Source: Rhodanobacteraceae bacterium (GTDB lineage Bacteria; Pseudomonadota; Gammaproteobacteria; Xanthomonadales; Rhodanobacteraceae). Taken from it: a stretch of 7,534 nucleotides of DNA. A model generated the notes under the pieces. The model did not search any database. It was not told the DNA's origin and saw only the letters and a program-made list of their open reading frames with translations. The stretch is from the NCBI GenBank assembly GCA_012270595.1, contig JAAXIA010000150.1, positions 1 through 7,534 of the forward strand, in the 5' to 3' direction. Both the position numbers and the translations under genes were made by a program. Shown here in pieces: positions 1 to 4,963 of this stretch (position 1 is its first letter; each line of letters begins with the position of its first letter).

Positions 1-2
1 CA

Positions 3-788
3 ACGTTCCTGTTTGATCTCGACGAGCCTTGGACTCGGGAGCATCTCATTCCGTTGTTCAGCGATGTGGATCAGCACAAGTTCGTTCAGGCCTGGAGCGG
101 ATTCCTTAAAAGCACGCACAACTTTGAAAAATCATTGTTCAAAGAATTGAGGTGCGCCTATCTTTGCGTGCTGCAGCAGCGGAGAAGCAAGGACCTGCCC
201 GAATACCTTAGACCTTATTTCATAAGATTTTACATCTATTTTGTGTTGTTGCTTGTTAAAGATCCGACGGAAGAACTGCCGGAAGAGTTGCTTCCGGCAC
301 TCTTTGAACACGGGTCCATAAAGGACCGGATTACATTCTCTTCTGCCCTTCTTGAGCTTATCCGGATAGACACCAAGAAGCAGGTGTGGGATACCTGGCT
401 GCATCAGTATTGGCTGGACCGACTGGAAGGTGTGCCCGCCCCTCTGGATAATAATAGGGAGATTGAGGTTATGCTAGAGTGGTTAACGCATCTCGGCGAT
501 AAATTCCCTGAAGCCTCCCAGTTGGCTGTCCGCGCTCCGAAAATCCAGCTCGAGTTCAGCGATCTGCCGGAGCAGCTGTGCAACAGCGACTTGGTTATTA
601 AATATCCCACTGAAACGGCTGAGTTGCTCATTTACCTCTGCAAATGCACCTGCAAATGCAAACTCGACCTCAACCACAAAAACGCTAACTTGAGAAAGGT
701 GGCCAAACGTCTAACGGTTCTGCTCGCCCCGCAGATGCAGTACAGACTTGATGAAGCTCTGGGCGCCTGGTCTGATGGTTCAGATTAG
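3..788 (+). CDS. C-terminal part of a large SIR2/DUF4020-like protein (5' end outside window)
   Basis: The frame is open to the left edge. Codons before the TTG at 54 read TFLFDLDEPWTREHLIPL straight into the rest, so that TTG is not the start and the gene begins outside the window. About 262 residues are visible, ending in TAG. The pattern (W-T-x-E-H-L near the beginning, W-x-G-F-L, then a helix-rich stretch with YWLDRLEGVPAPL, MLEWLTHLGDKFPEA and later a TAELLIYL helix) resembles from memory the C-terminal region of large proteins annotated as SIR2-like with DUF4020; the catalytic N-terminal domain would lie off the left edge. Known sirtuin-type proteins of this sort often sit in prophages or defence islands, so antiphage cargo is an inference. 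A 12-bp in-frame tandem duplication at 638-661 gives the cysteine/lysine-rich CKCTCKCK. It is tail-to-tail with the phage lysozyme gene, 9 bp apart, with no terminator between them. The family call is moderate; that it is a truncated view of a larger gene is near certain. Confidence 0.55.
   Translation, partial: TFLFDLDEPWTREHLIPLFSDVDQHKFVQAWSGFLKSTHNFEKSLFKELRCAYLCVLQQRRSKDLPEYLRPYFIRFYIYFVLLLVKDPTEELPEELLPALFEHGSIKDRITFSSALLELIRIDTKKQVWDTWLHQYWLDRLEGVPAPLDNNREIEVMLEWLTHLGDKFPEASQLAVRAPKIQLEFSDLPEQLCNSDLVIKYPTETAELLIYLCKCTCKCKLDLNHKNANLRKVAKRLTVLLAPQMQYRLDEALGAWSDGSD
638..661. repeat. 12-bp imperfect tandem repeat within the left-edge gene
   Basis: CTGCAAATGCAC is followed by CTGCAAATGCAA: 11 of 12 bases repeat, in frame, giving CKCT then CKCK. 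Probably a slippage duplication. Confidence 0.85.
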
Positions 789-797
789 CGCGAACGC

Positions 798-1265
798 TTA
801 CGAAAAGAGCATCACAGATTCAACAATACGCCGAGCCACTAAACCCGGTAGTACCTTCCCGCCGCCATAGACCCATCGACGTAGTTCCTGCCTCGCTTCA
901 ATCCAGTGGTGTTGGTTAATTCGTCGTCGTAGCATAGACGTCTGCAAGCGTCCTGCGCCAAGGTCGAAGGTGAAGTCCACTATAGCCGCCAGCCGCCCTT
1001 CGGTTTCGGTTGCCAGCACCGGGCAGTAGCGCAGCGTCGCCGCCAGTGCCAACTGCAGATCACGCACCAGATAGGCTTCTGCTTCCGCTTCTGTGATCGG
1101 CGGATGCACTGCATCGCACAGGTGACCATAGCCAATCGTCCAGAAGCCAGCGGGGCAGATGTAGGAAATGGCTGTGAGTTCGGTGCCACGCTTCACCTTG
1201 CGTTCGAATCCCTCGAATCGCTTTGCCAGTTCAATGGCCGTTTTCGGCACCTCGATCACGGCCAC
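798..1265 (-). CDS. phage lysozyme/endolysin, glycoside hydrolase family 24
   Basis: A 155-residue muramidase-type endolysin that would cut the glycan backbone of peptidoglycan during phage lysis. The GH24 signature is visible: F-E18-G-F holds the presumed catalytic glutamate, followed by Y-I-C37-P-A-G-F-W-T43-I-G-Y-G-H. In T4-type enzymes the middle position is Asp; here it is Cys37 with the usual C-x5-T spacing, a variant found in many phage enzymes. The stretch between Glu18 and Cys37 is about 10 residues longer than in the E-x8-D/C-x5-T core. The distal FDLGAGRLQTSMLRRRIN and RRWVYGGGKVLPGLVARR motifs are also typical. There is no N-terminal signal-anchor helix, so export should depend on the holin. 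The start is GTG and overlaps the upstream holin gene by 35 bp, with no good Shine-Dalgarno sequence, so translation is probably coupled. The last residues (IVESVMLFS) look unlike the usual family tail and may have been changed by the joint with the neighbouring cargo gene. Confidence 0.9.
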   Translation of the reverse strand: MAVIEVPKTAIELAKRFEGFERKVKRGTELTAISYICPAGFWTIGYGHLCDAVHPPITEAEAEAYLVRDLQLALAATLRYCPVLATETEGRLAAIVDFTFDLGAGRLQTSMLRRRINQHHWIEARQELRRWVYGGGKVLPGLVARRIVESVMLFS

Positions 1266-1734
1266 ACGCGGTCAAACAGAGGAACCAGAAGTTCAGTACG
1301 CCCGCCCACAGGGCTTGGTCGGCTTCGGTCCATGCGTGGAGGATGGCGACGCACCAGTCGGCACCGTCTTCGATGGCAGCCACGAGGGCTGCCGTCTTGG
1401 CGACGCAGTACAGCACCATAAACCAAGTAGAGGTGATGACCAGACGCAAGCTGTTCGATAGGGCATTGGCCCAGCGGACGCCAGTTTTCTCGCCCTTGGT
1501 GCGAACGGCGGCGCGCAGCGTTTCGATCGCACCCACGTTCCAAGCCGCAGCCGCATCGGCACCGGTACCGATTTCTTCCATGCGTTGAGCGCCGCACGGC
1601 TTCTCAAATGCGAGCGCTTTGTCCTGCGTCGCCAGTTCGTGGCCACGCTCTCCCTTGCGGTCGAGCCACTTTAGGACTTCGGGTACCAGGCGGAAGGCTC
1701 CGCCGAGTAAACCACCAAACAATGTCTCAATCAT
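1231..1734 (-). CDS. holin-like phage membrane protein (3TM/GTA-holin type)
   Basis: A 167-residue protein starting MIETLFGGLLGG, with a weakly hydrophobic N-terminal segment, an amphipathic middle rich in charged residues (about 22-97), and two clear membrane segments near residues 98-119 (LVITSTWFMVLYCVAKTAALVA) and 136-152 (WAGVLNFWFLCLTA). This layout, placed directly before a lysozyme gene, fits the phage holins related to the gene-transfer-agent 3TM holin family, which make the inner-membrane lesion that releases endolysin. The ATG at 1734 is chosen because GGAGGT lies just upstream with good spacing, and because it overlaps the preceding gene's stop codon as ATGA. The open frame continues upstream to 1926, but that extension overlaps the preceding gene in another frame and lacks family character. 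The stop lies inside the lysozyme gene. The role as holin is inferred from topology and context. Confidence 0.75.
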   Translation of the reverse strand: MIETLFGGLLGGAFRLVPEVLKWLDRKGERGHELATQDKALAFEKPCGAQRMEEIGTGADAAAAWNVGAIETLRAAVRTKGEKTGVRWANALSNSLRLVITSTWFMVLYCVAKTAALVAAIEDGADWCVAILHAWTEADQALWAGVLNFWFLCLTACGRDRGAENGH

Positions 1735-1913
1735 TGGAGACCTCCGAACACCTTGAGCTTGATGAGCGCACCCGCCACCAATGCCAGCAAGGATCCGGTG
1801 GTGACCATCTTGATGACGGTCTGCCACGCGGCGTGCTTGGCGGTGTTGAAGGCATCGAGGAGTCCACGCAGTTCGCGGATGTCGTCGGCGCGGGAACTGG
1901 CCCGATCGGGCAA
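1731..1913 (-). CDS. small one-helix phage membrane protein, start doubtful or 5'-truncated
   Basis: The convincing part is DDIRELRGLLDAFNTAKHAAWQ, a helical, charged segment, followed by a single membrane helix TVIKMVTTGSLLALVAGALI and a short KLKVFGGLQ tail. It ends in TGA overlapping the holin ATG. This is the form of a small phage lysis-cassette membrane protein (antiholin or holin partner), but the exact role is not recognisable. The frame stays open upstream across the tmRNA terminator and into the tmRNA gene (to 2000), which cannot be genuine coding. The only candidate start after the terminator is TTG at 1913, lying directly behind the U-tract with no ribosome binding site. I infer that the original 5' end was lost or replaced when phage DNA was joined to ssrA, so this may be a broken gene. 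Confidence 0.55.
   Translation of the reverse strand: MPDRASSRADDIRELRGLLDAFNTAKHAAWQTVIKMVTTGSLLALVAGALIKLKVFGGLQ
1901..1910. repeat. 10-bp perfect palindrome at the phage side of the tmRNA joint
   Basis: CCCGATCGGG is a perfect 10-bp palindrome lying just beyond the U-tract of the tmRNA terminator and at the start of phage-like coding sequence. It may be incidental or part of a recombination or protein-binding site; no function can be assigned. Confidence 0.3.
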
Positions 1914-1914
1914 G

Positions 1915-1941
1915 AAAAAACCCCAACCGAGAACGGTTGGG
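1915..1941 (-). terminator. intrinsic terminator of ssrA
   Basis: On the minus strand, CCCAACCG and CGGTTGGG form a perfect 8-bp GC-rich stem around a TTCT loop, followed by G and six T residues. It begins 10 nt after the CCA end of the tmRNA, which is the expected place for the ssrA terminator. The lysis genes lie immediately downstream, so they would be insulated from ssrA transcription. Confidence 0.92.
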
Positions 1942-1951
1942 ATTTCATTAT

Positions 1952-2306
<355 letters not shown>

Positions 2307-2327
2307 GCGAAAAGCACCACGCCCTTG

Positions 2328-2357
2328 ATTGTAACTCACCAGCCACCATGCAGTAAA
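2328..2357 (-). promoter_or_regulatory. candidate sigma-70 promoter of ssrA
   Basis: On the minus strand, TTTACT (2357-2352) and TACAAT (2333-2328) are separated by 18 bp. The -10 element lies 21 nt before the mature tmRNA 5' end, leaving a short leader for removal by RNase P. The -35 match is partial (4 of 6). Confidence 0.45.
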
Positions 2358-2440
2358 GAAAACGGTCGATAACCGATAAATCTGCCAGTCGTACTACTCA
2401 AGTGTGGCATCAGATCGGCATGGTCTGCTCTGGTGATCAT

Positions 2441-2932
2441 TCAGGCACTGCGGTTATGTGCACGCATAACACGCTGTTTTTCACGCTGCCAGTCACGTTC
2501 TTTTTCACTGTCGCGTTTGTCATGTTCCTGCTTACCGCGTGCCAATGCTACTTCGACCTTCACTTTGTTACCTCGCCAATATATGGCTACCGGGATCAAG
2601 GTATACCCCTTACGTTCTACCGCGCCGATGAGCTGGCCGATTTCCCGGCGATGCAGGAGCAATTTACGCGTACGCCGGTCTTGTGCAATAACATGGCTTG
2701 ATGCGCTGATCAGTGGAGGGATAGACAAGCCCACCAGGAAGATCTCGGCCTTGATAACCATGGCATAAGCATCACCGAAATTGATTCGCCCCGCACGCAG
2801 TGATTTTAACTCCCAGCCTTGCAGGGCAATGCCCGCCTCAAAACGCTGGTCGATGTGGTATTGGTGCCGTGCGCGCTTGTTCAGCGCGATGTTACCATTG
2901 CCTTTGTTGTCTTTGCTCTTGTTTCTGCTCAT
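2441..2932 (-). CDS. smpB: SsrA-binding protein SmpB
   Basis: A 163-residue OB-fold RNA-binding protein that holds tmRNA on the stalled ribosome and mimics the missing codon-anticodon pairing. Family motifs run in order: N-terminal NKRARHQYHIDQRFEAGIAL, then LQGWELKSLRAGRINFGDAYA, the hydrophobic core, RRTRKLLLHRREI, and the basic C-terminal tail beginning HDKRDSEKERDWQREKQRV, which enters the decoding channel. The length is usual for the family (about 160). The ATG at 2932 matches the normal N-terminus (basic and Asn/Lys-rich before ALNKRARH), although no clear Shine-Dalgarno sequence precedes it. ssrA follows on the same strand after 134 bp and has its own likely promoter. The divergent neighbour is ratA, about 200 bp away. 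Confidence 0.97.
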   Translation of the reverse strand: MSRNKSKDNKGNGNIALNKRARHQYHIDQRFEAGIALQGWELKSLRAGRINFGDAYAMVIKAEIFLVGLSIPPLISASSHVIAQDRRTRKLLLHRREIGQLIGAVERKGYTLIPVAIYWRGNKVKVEVALARGKQEHDKRDSEKERDWQREKQRVMRAHNRSA

Positions 2933-2955
2933 GTCCGTTACACTTTGGGCTGTTG

Positions 2956-2970
2956 GGTAACTACGTTACC
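2956..2970. repeat. inverted repeat GGTAAC-TAC-GTTACC upstream of smpB
   Basis: A perfect 6-bp inverted repeat with a 3-bp spacer, 24 bp ahead of the smpB start in the divergent smpB/ratA region. It may be an operator or an mRNA 5' hairpin; nothing in the sequence decides between these. Confidence 0.4.
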
Positions 2971-2972
2971 GG

Positions 2973-2990
2973 CTCAAGTTCTGTCTTGAG
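2973..2990. repeat. inverted repeat CTCAAG-TTCTGT-CTTGAG between smpB and ratA
   Basis: A second perfect 6-bp inverted repeat with a 6-bp spacer, 3 bp from the previous one. The right arm overlaps a TTGAGG that resembles a plus-strand -35 element, but no convincing -10 follows at the right spacing. It could be a regulator site shared by the divergent genes. Confidence 0.35.
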
Positions 2991-3130
2991 GAGCTTGTGA
3001 CCATGGCGAGAAAACTACTCTTTTAACGAGAGCTTCCTATGTCTACCACGAGGCATAAGGGACGACATGGATCACAAGCCTTATCATCTTCCCCTTACCT
3101 TTCCATGGATACATCAAGCAAGAGGCTATC

Positions 3131-3571
3131 GTGACCGAGATTCACCGCACTGCGCTGGTCAATTGTTCAGCAGAGTACATGTTCGACCTGGTCAATGATG
3201 TCGTAGCATACCCAAAGCGCTTTTCATGGTGCGTCGGGGCGCAGATACTTGAGCGGAACGAAGAAGTGGTGGTGGCACGACTGGATCTCAAGTTTGCGGG
3301 AATGCGTCATGGCTTCACCACGCGCAACATGGTCGATCGTCCCAGTCGTTTGCAACTCCACCTAGTGGATGGTCCATTACGACACCTGGAGGGAGAATGG
3401 CGGTTCATACGCTTGGGACAAGAAGGGTGCCGTGTGCATTTTTCGCTGGATTTTGAGTATGCAGGGCATATGGGCCAGCAACTACTCAAACTGGGCTTTC
3501 AGCGCTTGGCTAATCGTATGATGGACGATTTCTGTAACGAAGCCAGGCGCCAGGAGTGTCAAGCCGGATGA
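3131..3571 (+). CDS. ratA: RatA/PasT-type START-domain protein (COQ10 family)
   Basis: A 146-residue single-domain START/polyketide-cyclase-like protein. In E. coli the homologue RatA (PasT) was reported to bind the 50S subunit and hinder 70S formation; other work on the family implicates respiratory quinone function like yeast Coq10, so the role is not settled. Motifs seen are VNCSAEYMFDLVNDVVAYPKRFSWC at the N-terminus, the central LDLKFAGMRHGFTTRN and the C-terminal helix FQRLANRMMDDFCNEA. The start is GTG at 3131 with AGAGG 5 nt upstream. The length is normal. rnfH follows after 112 bp as in the common ratA-rnfH (pasT-pasI) pair, and smpB is divergent upstream, the classic arrangement in gammaproteobacteria. 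Confidence 0.93.
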   Translation: MTEIHRTALVNCSAEYMFDLVNDVVAYPKRFSWCVGAQILERNEEVVVARLDLKFAGMRHGFTTRNMVDRPSRLQLHLVDGPLRHLEGEWRFIRLGQEGCRVHFSLDFEYAGHMGQQLLKLGFQRLANRMMDDFCNEARRQECQAG

Positions 3572-3693
3572 AACACTGTCAGCCAGCAGAAAAAACATAC
3601 CCAAGGCTTGCCATGCCCTTGTCTGCCAAGAAAATAAAAGTCCAGTTTCGCTTGCTTGGCGCTTCCTGGCGAGGCATCCTTCCATGCGGGTGA
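3568..3693 (+). CDS. possible 41-residue ORF bridging ratA and rnfH
   Basis: An ORF starts at the ATG that overlaps the ratA stop codon (ATGA) and runs to a TGA inside the beginning of rnfH, overlapping it by 10 bp. It thus fills exactly the gap between the two genes. The product (MKHCQPAEKTYPRLA then a basic segment ending in WRGILPCG) resembles no family I know. It may be a real small gene, a device that couples translation of ratA to rnfH, or chance. No independent ribosome binding site was found, so initiation would rely on termination-reinitiation. Confidence 0.25.
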   Translation: MKHCQPAEKTYPRLAMPLSAKKIKVQFRLLGASWRGILPCG

Positions 3694-3953
3694 AAGTCGC
3701 CGTAGCCTGGCCCGATTGCCAGCGAGTCTATCCAGTGGAACTGGAGCCTGGTGCCAAGGTAGAACAAGCCATCGAGGCATGCGGGGTGCTAGGCGAGTTT
3801 CCAAATCTAGTGATTGATCCAACGCAACTGGGAATTTTTTCCAGACCTGCGGGACCCGATACGCCACTTCGTGAGGGTGACCGCGTAGAAATCTACCGAC
3901 CACTACCCACTTCCCCAGGGGAAGCGCGCCGACGTCGCGCAGCCAACAGCTAA
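3684..3953 (+). CDS. rnfH: RnfH family ubiquitin-like protein (PasI)
   Basis: An 89-residue small beta-grasp protein of the RnfH/UPF0125 family, found beside ratA in many gammaproteobacteria. Visible features are VAVAWPDCQRVYPVELEPGAKVEQAIEACG (the conserved N-terminal strands and helix), FPNLVIDPTQLGIFSR, then LREGDRVEIYRPL, the last strand typical of this fold. The C-terminal arginine-rich tail (EARRRRAANS) is common. In E. coli it has been called the antitoxin PasI, but the toxin-antitoxin reading is disputed and the biochemical role is unknown. The ATG at 3684 is preceded by GAGG at 3671-3674, 9 nt away. It ends 39 bp before the convergent bamE stop. Confidence 0.92.
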   Translation: MRVKVAVAWPDCQRVYPVELEPGAKVEQAIEACGVLGEFPNLVIDPTQLGIFSRPAGPDTPLREGDRVEIYRPLPTSPGEARRRRAANS

Positions 3954-3992
3954 CTTGAGCAAAGTCCACGAGTCCTCGCGCCAGACCAAATG

Positions 3993-4424
3993 CTAAAAGG
4001 CGCTTTTCCCGTGCTGACTCTTATCGCCTTCGGTTTCGTTGGCTGGGTAACCCACCCGATACTTCTGGTTTTGCTGAAAAATCTCTCGTGATGCTTCGCC
4101 AAACGGCCTGCCTTCAATACGTACCAAGGTATCCTTGTTGAAAAACAGGCTCATGGTATGGACCTGCATCTTCTCACCACGATGTGCGTAGGTGGACACA
4201 TAGGCCCAACGGCTGTGATCAAACGGCGAAGTGACCGAAGGCGTTCCAAGTAAAGCTAGTACCTGTTCCTTGGTCAAACCCAGTCTGAGCTGGGCAATCG
4301 CTTTCTGGTCAATATCCTTGCTAAACAGGTTACCTTGCTGTACATCGGGGGTATACACCAGATGGCAAGCGCTTGGTAGCGCGACCAGCAAGACCAGCCA
4401 CAGCAGGCGGAAGGAGTTTTGCAT
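3993..4424 (-). CDS. bamE: outer-membrane assembly lipoprotein BamE (SmpA/OmlA family)
   Basis: A lipoprotein subunit of the Bam complex, which inserts beta-barrel proteins into the outer membrane; it is known as OmlA in Xanthomonas. From the ATG at 4424 the product is 143 residues: a signal peptide MQNSFRLLWLVLLVALPSAC ending in the lipobox LPSAC, whose Cys becomes lipidated, followed by HLVYTPDVQQGN. The SmpA/OmlA domain then shows QLRLGLTKEQVLALLGTPSV and the downstream FFNKDTLVRIEG strand. The frame also offers a TTG at 4439 five codons earlier, but the ATG gives a normal signal peptide. The C-terminus is a short charged tail. It is divergent from fur, the same omlA/fur layout described in Xanthomonas, and convergent with rnfH. 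Confidence 0.94.
   Translation of the reverse strand: MQNSFRLLWLVLLVALPSACHLVYTPDVQQGNLFSKDIDQKAIAQLRLGLTKEQVLALLGTPSVTSPFDHSRWAYVSTYAHRGEKMQVHTMSLFFNKDTLVRIEGRPFGEASREIFQQNQKYRVGYPANETEGDKSQHGKSAF
3995..4007. terminator. weak hairpin at the bamE 3' end (possible bidirectional terminator)
   Basis: AAAAGGCGCTTTT forms a 5-bp AT-rich stem with a 3-nt loop where the convergent rnfH and bamE transcripts meet. It is short and overlaps the last bamE codons, so its terminator role is doubtful. Confidence 0.2.
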
Positions 4425-4456
4425 ACCTGTGACATCCAAAAAGTTAAGACGCCAAA

Positions 4457-4465
4457 TGATACACT
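4457..4465 (+). promoter_or_regulatory. candidate extended -10 promoter of fur
   Basis: TGATACACT reads as TG-n-TACACT, an extended -10 element, 42 bp before the fur ATG. No good -35 lies at the usual distance, which is tolerated by extended -10 promoters. This is suggestive only. Confidence 0.35.
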
Positions 4466-4467
4466 AC

Positions 4468-4480
4468 CGTACCAAGTACG
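4468..4480. repeat. inverted repeat CGTAC-CAA-GTACG in the bamE/fur divergent region
   Basis: A perfect 5-bp inverted repeat with a 3-bp spacer, immediately downstream of the candidate fur -10 element and before the fur ribosome binding site. The position suits an operator, but the sequence is not a recognisable Fur box. Confidence 0.35.
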
Positions 4481-4507
4481 TTGAGTAACGGAAATAAGGG
4501 ACTTGTT

Positions 4508-4930
4508 ATGGAAGAAGGAACTCAAGAACTGCGTCGTGCTGGCCTGAAAGTCACGCATCCACGCTTGCGCATTTTGCATATCTTCGAAGAGAAGGATGCC
4601 GGTCACCTTACTGCCGAGGATGTATACAAAAAATTATTGACAGACCGTGCAGACATCGGACTGGCCACGGTCTACCGGGTACTGACACAATTCGAAGCAG
4701 CCGGCATTCTGGTCAAACATAATTTTGAAGGTGGTCAGGCGGTCTACGAGCTGGATCGCGGCCAGCATCACGACCACATGATTGATGTGGAAAGTGGCAA
4801 GGTGATCGAATTCGTCAGCGAAGAAATCGAAAAATTACAGCGACAGATCGCCAACAGTTGTGGCTACATCATTGAAGACCACAGCCTGGTGCTCTACGTA
4901 CGCCAAAAGCACACGACAACTTCACGATGA
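4508..4930 (+). CDS. fur: ferric uptake regulator Fur
   Basis: A 140-residue iron-responsive repressor: with Fe2+ bound, the dimer blocks iron-uptake promoters. The N-terminal winged helix covers about residues 1-82 (LKVTHPRLRILHIFEE, then LATVYRVLTQFEAAGI as recognition region). The metal ligands expected from E. coli Fur are present at His33, Glu81, His88/His90 in HHDHMI, Glu101 and His125. The CxxC pair that holds structural zinc in E. coli (positions 93 and 96) is replaced by Asp93 and Ser96, as in some other gammaproteobacterial Fur proteins; only Cys118 remains. The ATG at 4508 is chosen because AAGGGA lies 6 nt upstream and it gives the normal length; the upstream TTG at 4481 in the same frame has no such signal. 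It is divergent from bamE/omlA and convergent with the DAHP synthase gene. Confidence 0.96.
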   Translation: MEEGTQELRRAGLKVTHPRLRILHIFEEKDAGHLTAEDVYKKLLTDRADIGLATVYRVLTQFEAAGILVKHNFEGGQAVYELDRGQHHDHMIDVESGKVIEFVSEEIEKLQRQIANSCGYIIEDHSLVLYVRQKHTTTSR

Positions 4931-4963
4931 AAATCAGCGTGTTGACGTGCTTTTCCTGACTGC

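Noticed and set aside
54..788. TTG at 54 as the start of the left-edge gene
   Set aside because: The frame is open to the window edge with family-like sequence upstream of the TTG, so the gene is simply cut by the window.
1231..1926. A 231-residue version of the holin-like protein
   Set aside because: The first 64 residues are the shadow of the preceding small gene in another frame; the ATG at 1734 has a GGAGGT site and an ATGA overlap.
2402..2701. Plus-strand frame with a hydrophobic stretch antisense to smpB
   Set aside because: smpB is certain on the other strand; the hydrophobic run is the complement of its charged C-terminal tail.
4931..4963. Intrinsic terminator between fur and the DAHP synthase gene
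   Set aside because: AGCGTG and CGTGCT look symmetrical but are not complementary; no real stem forms before the TTTT.
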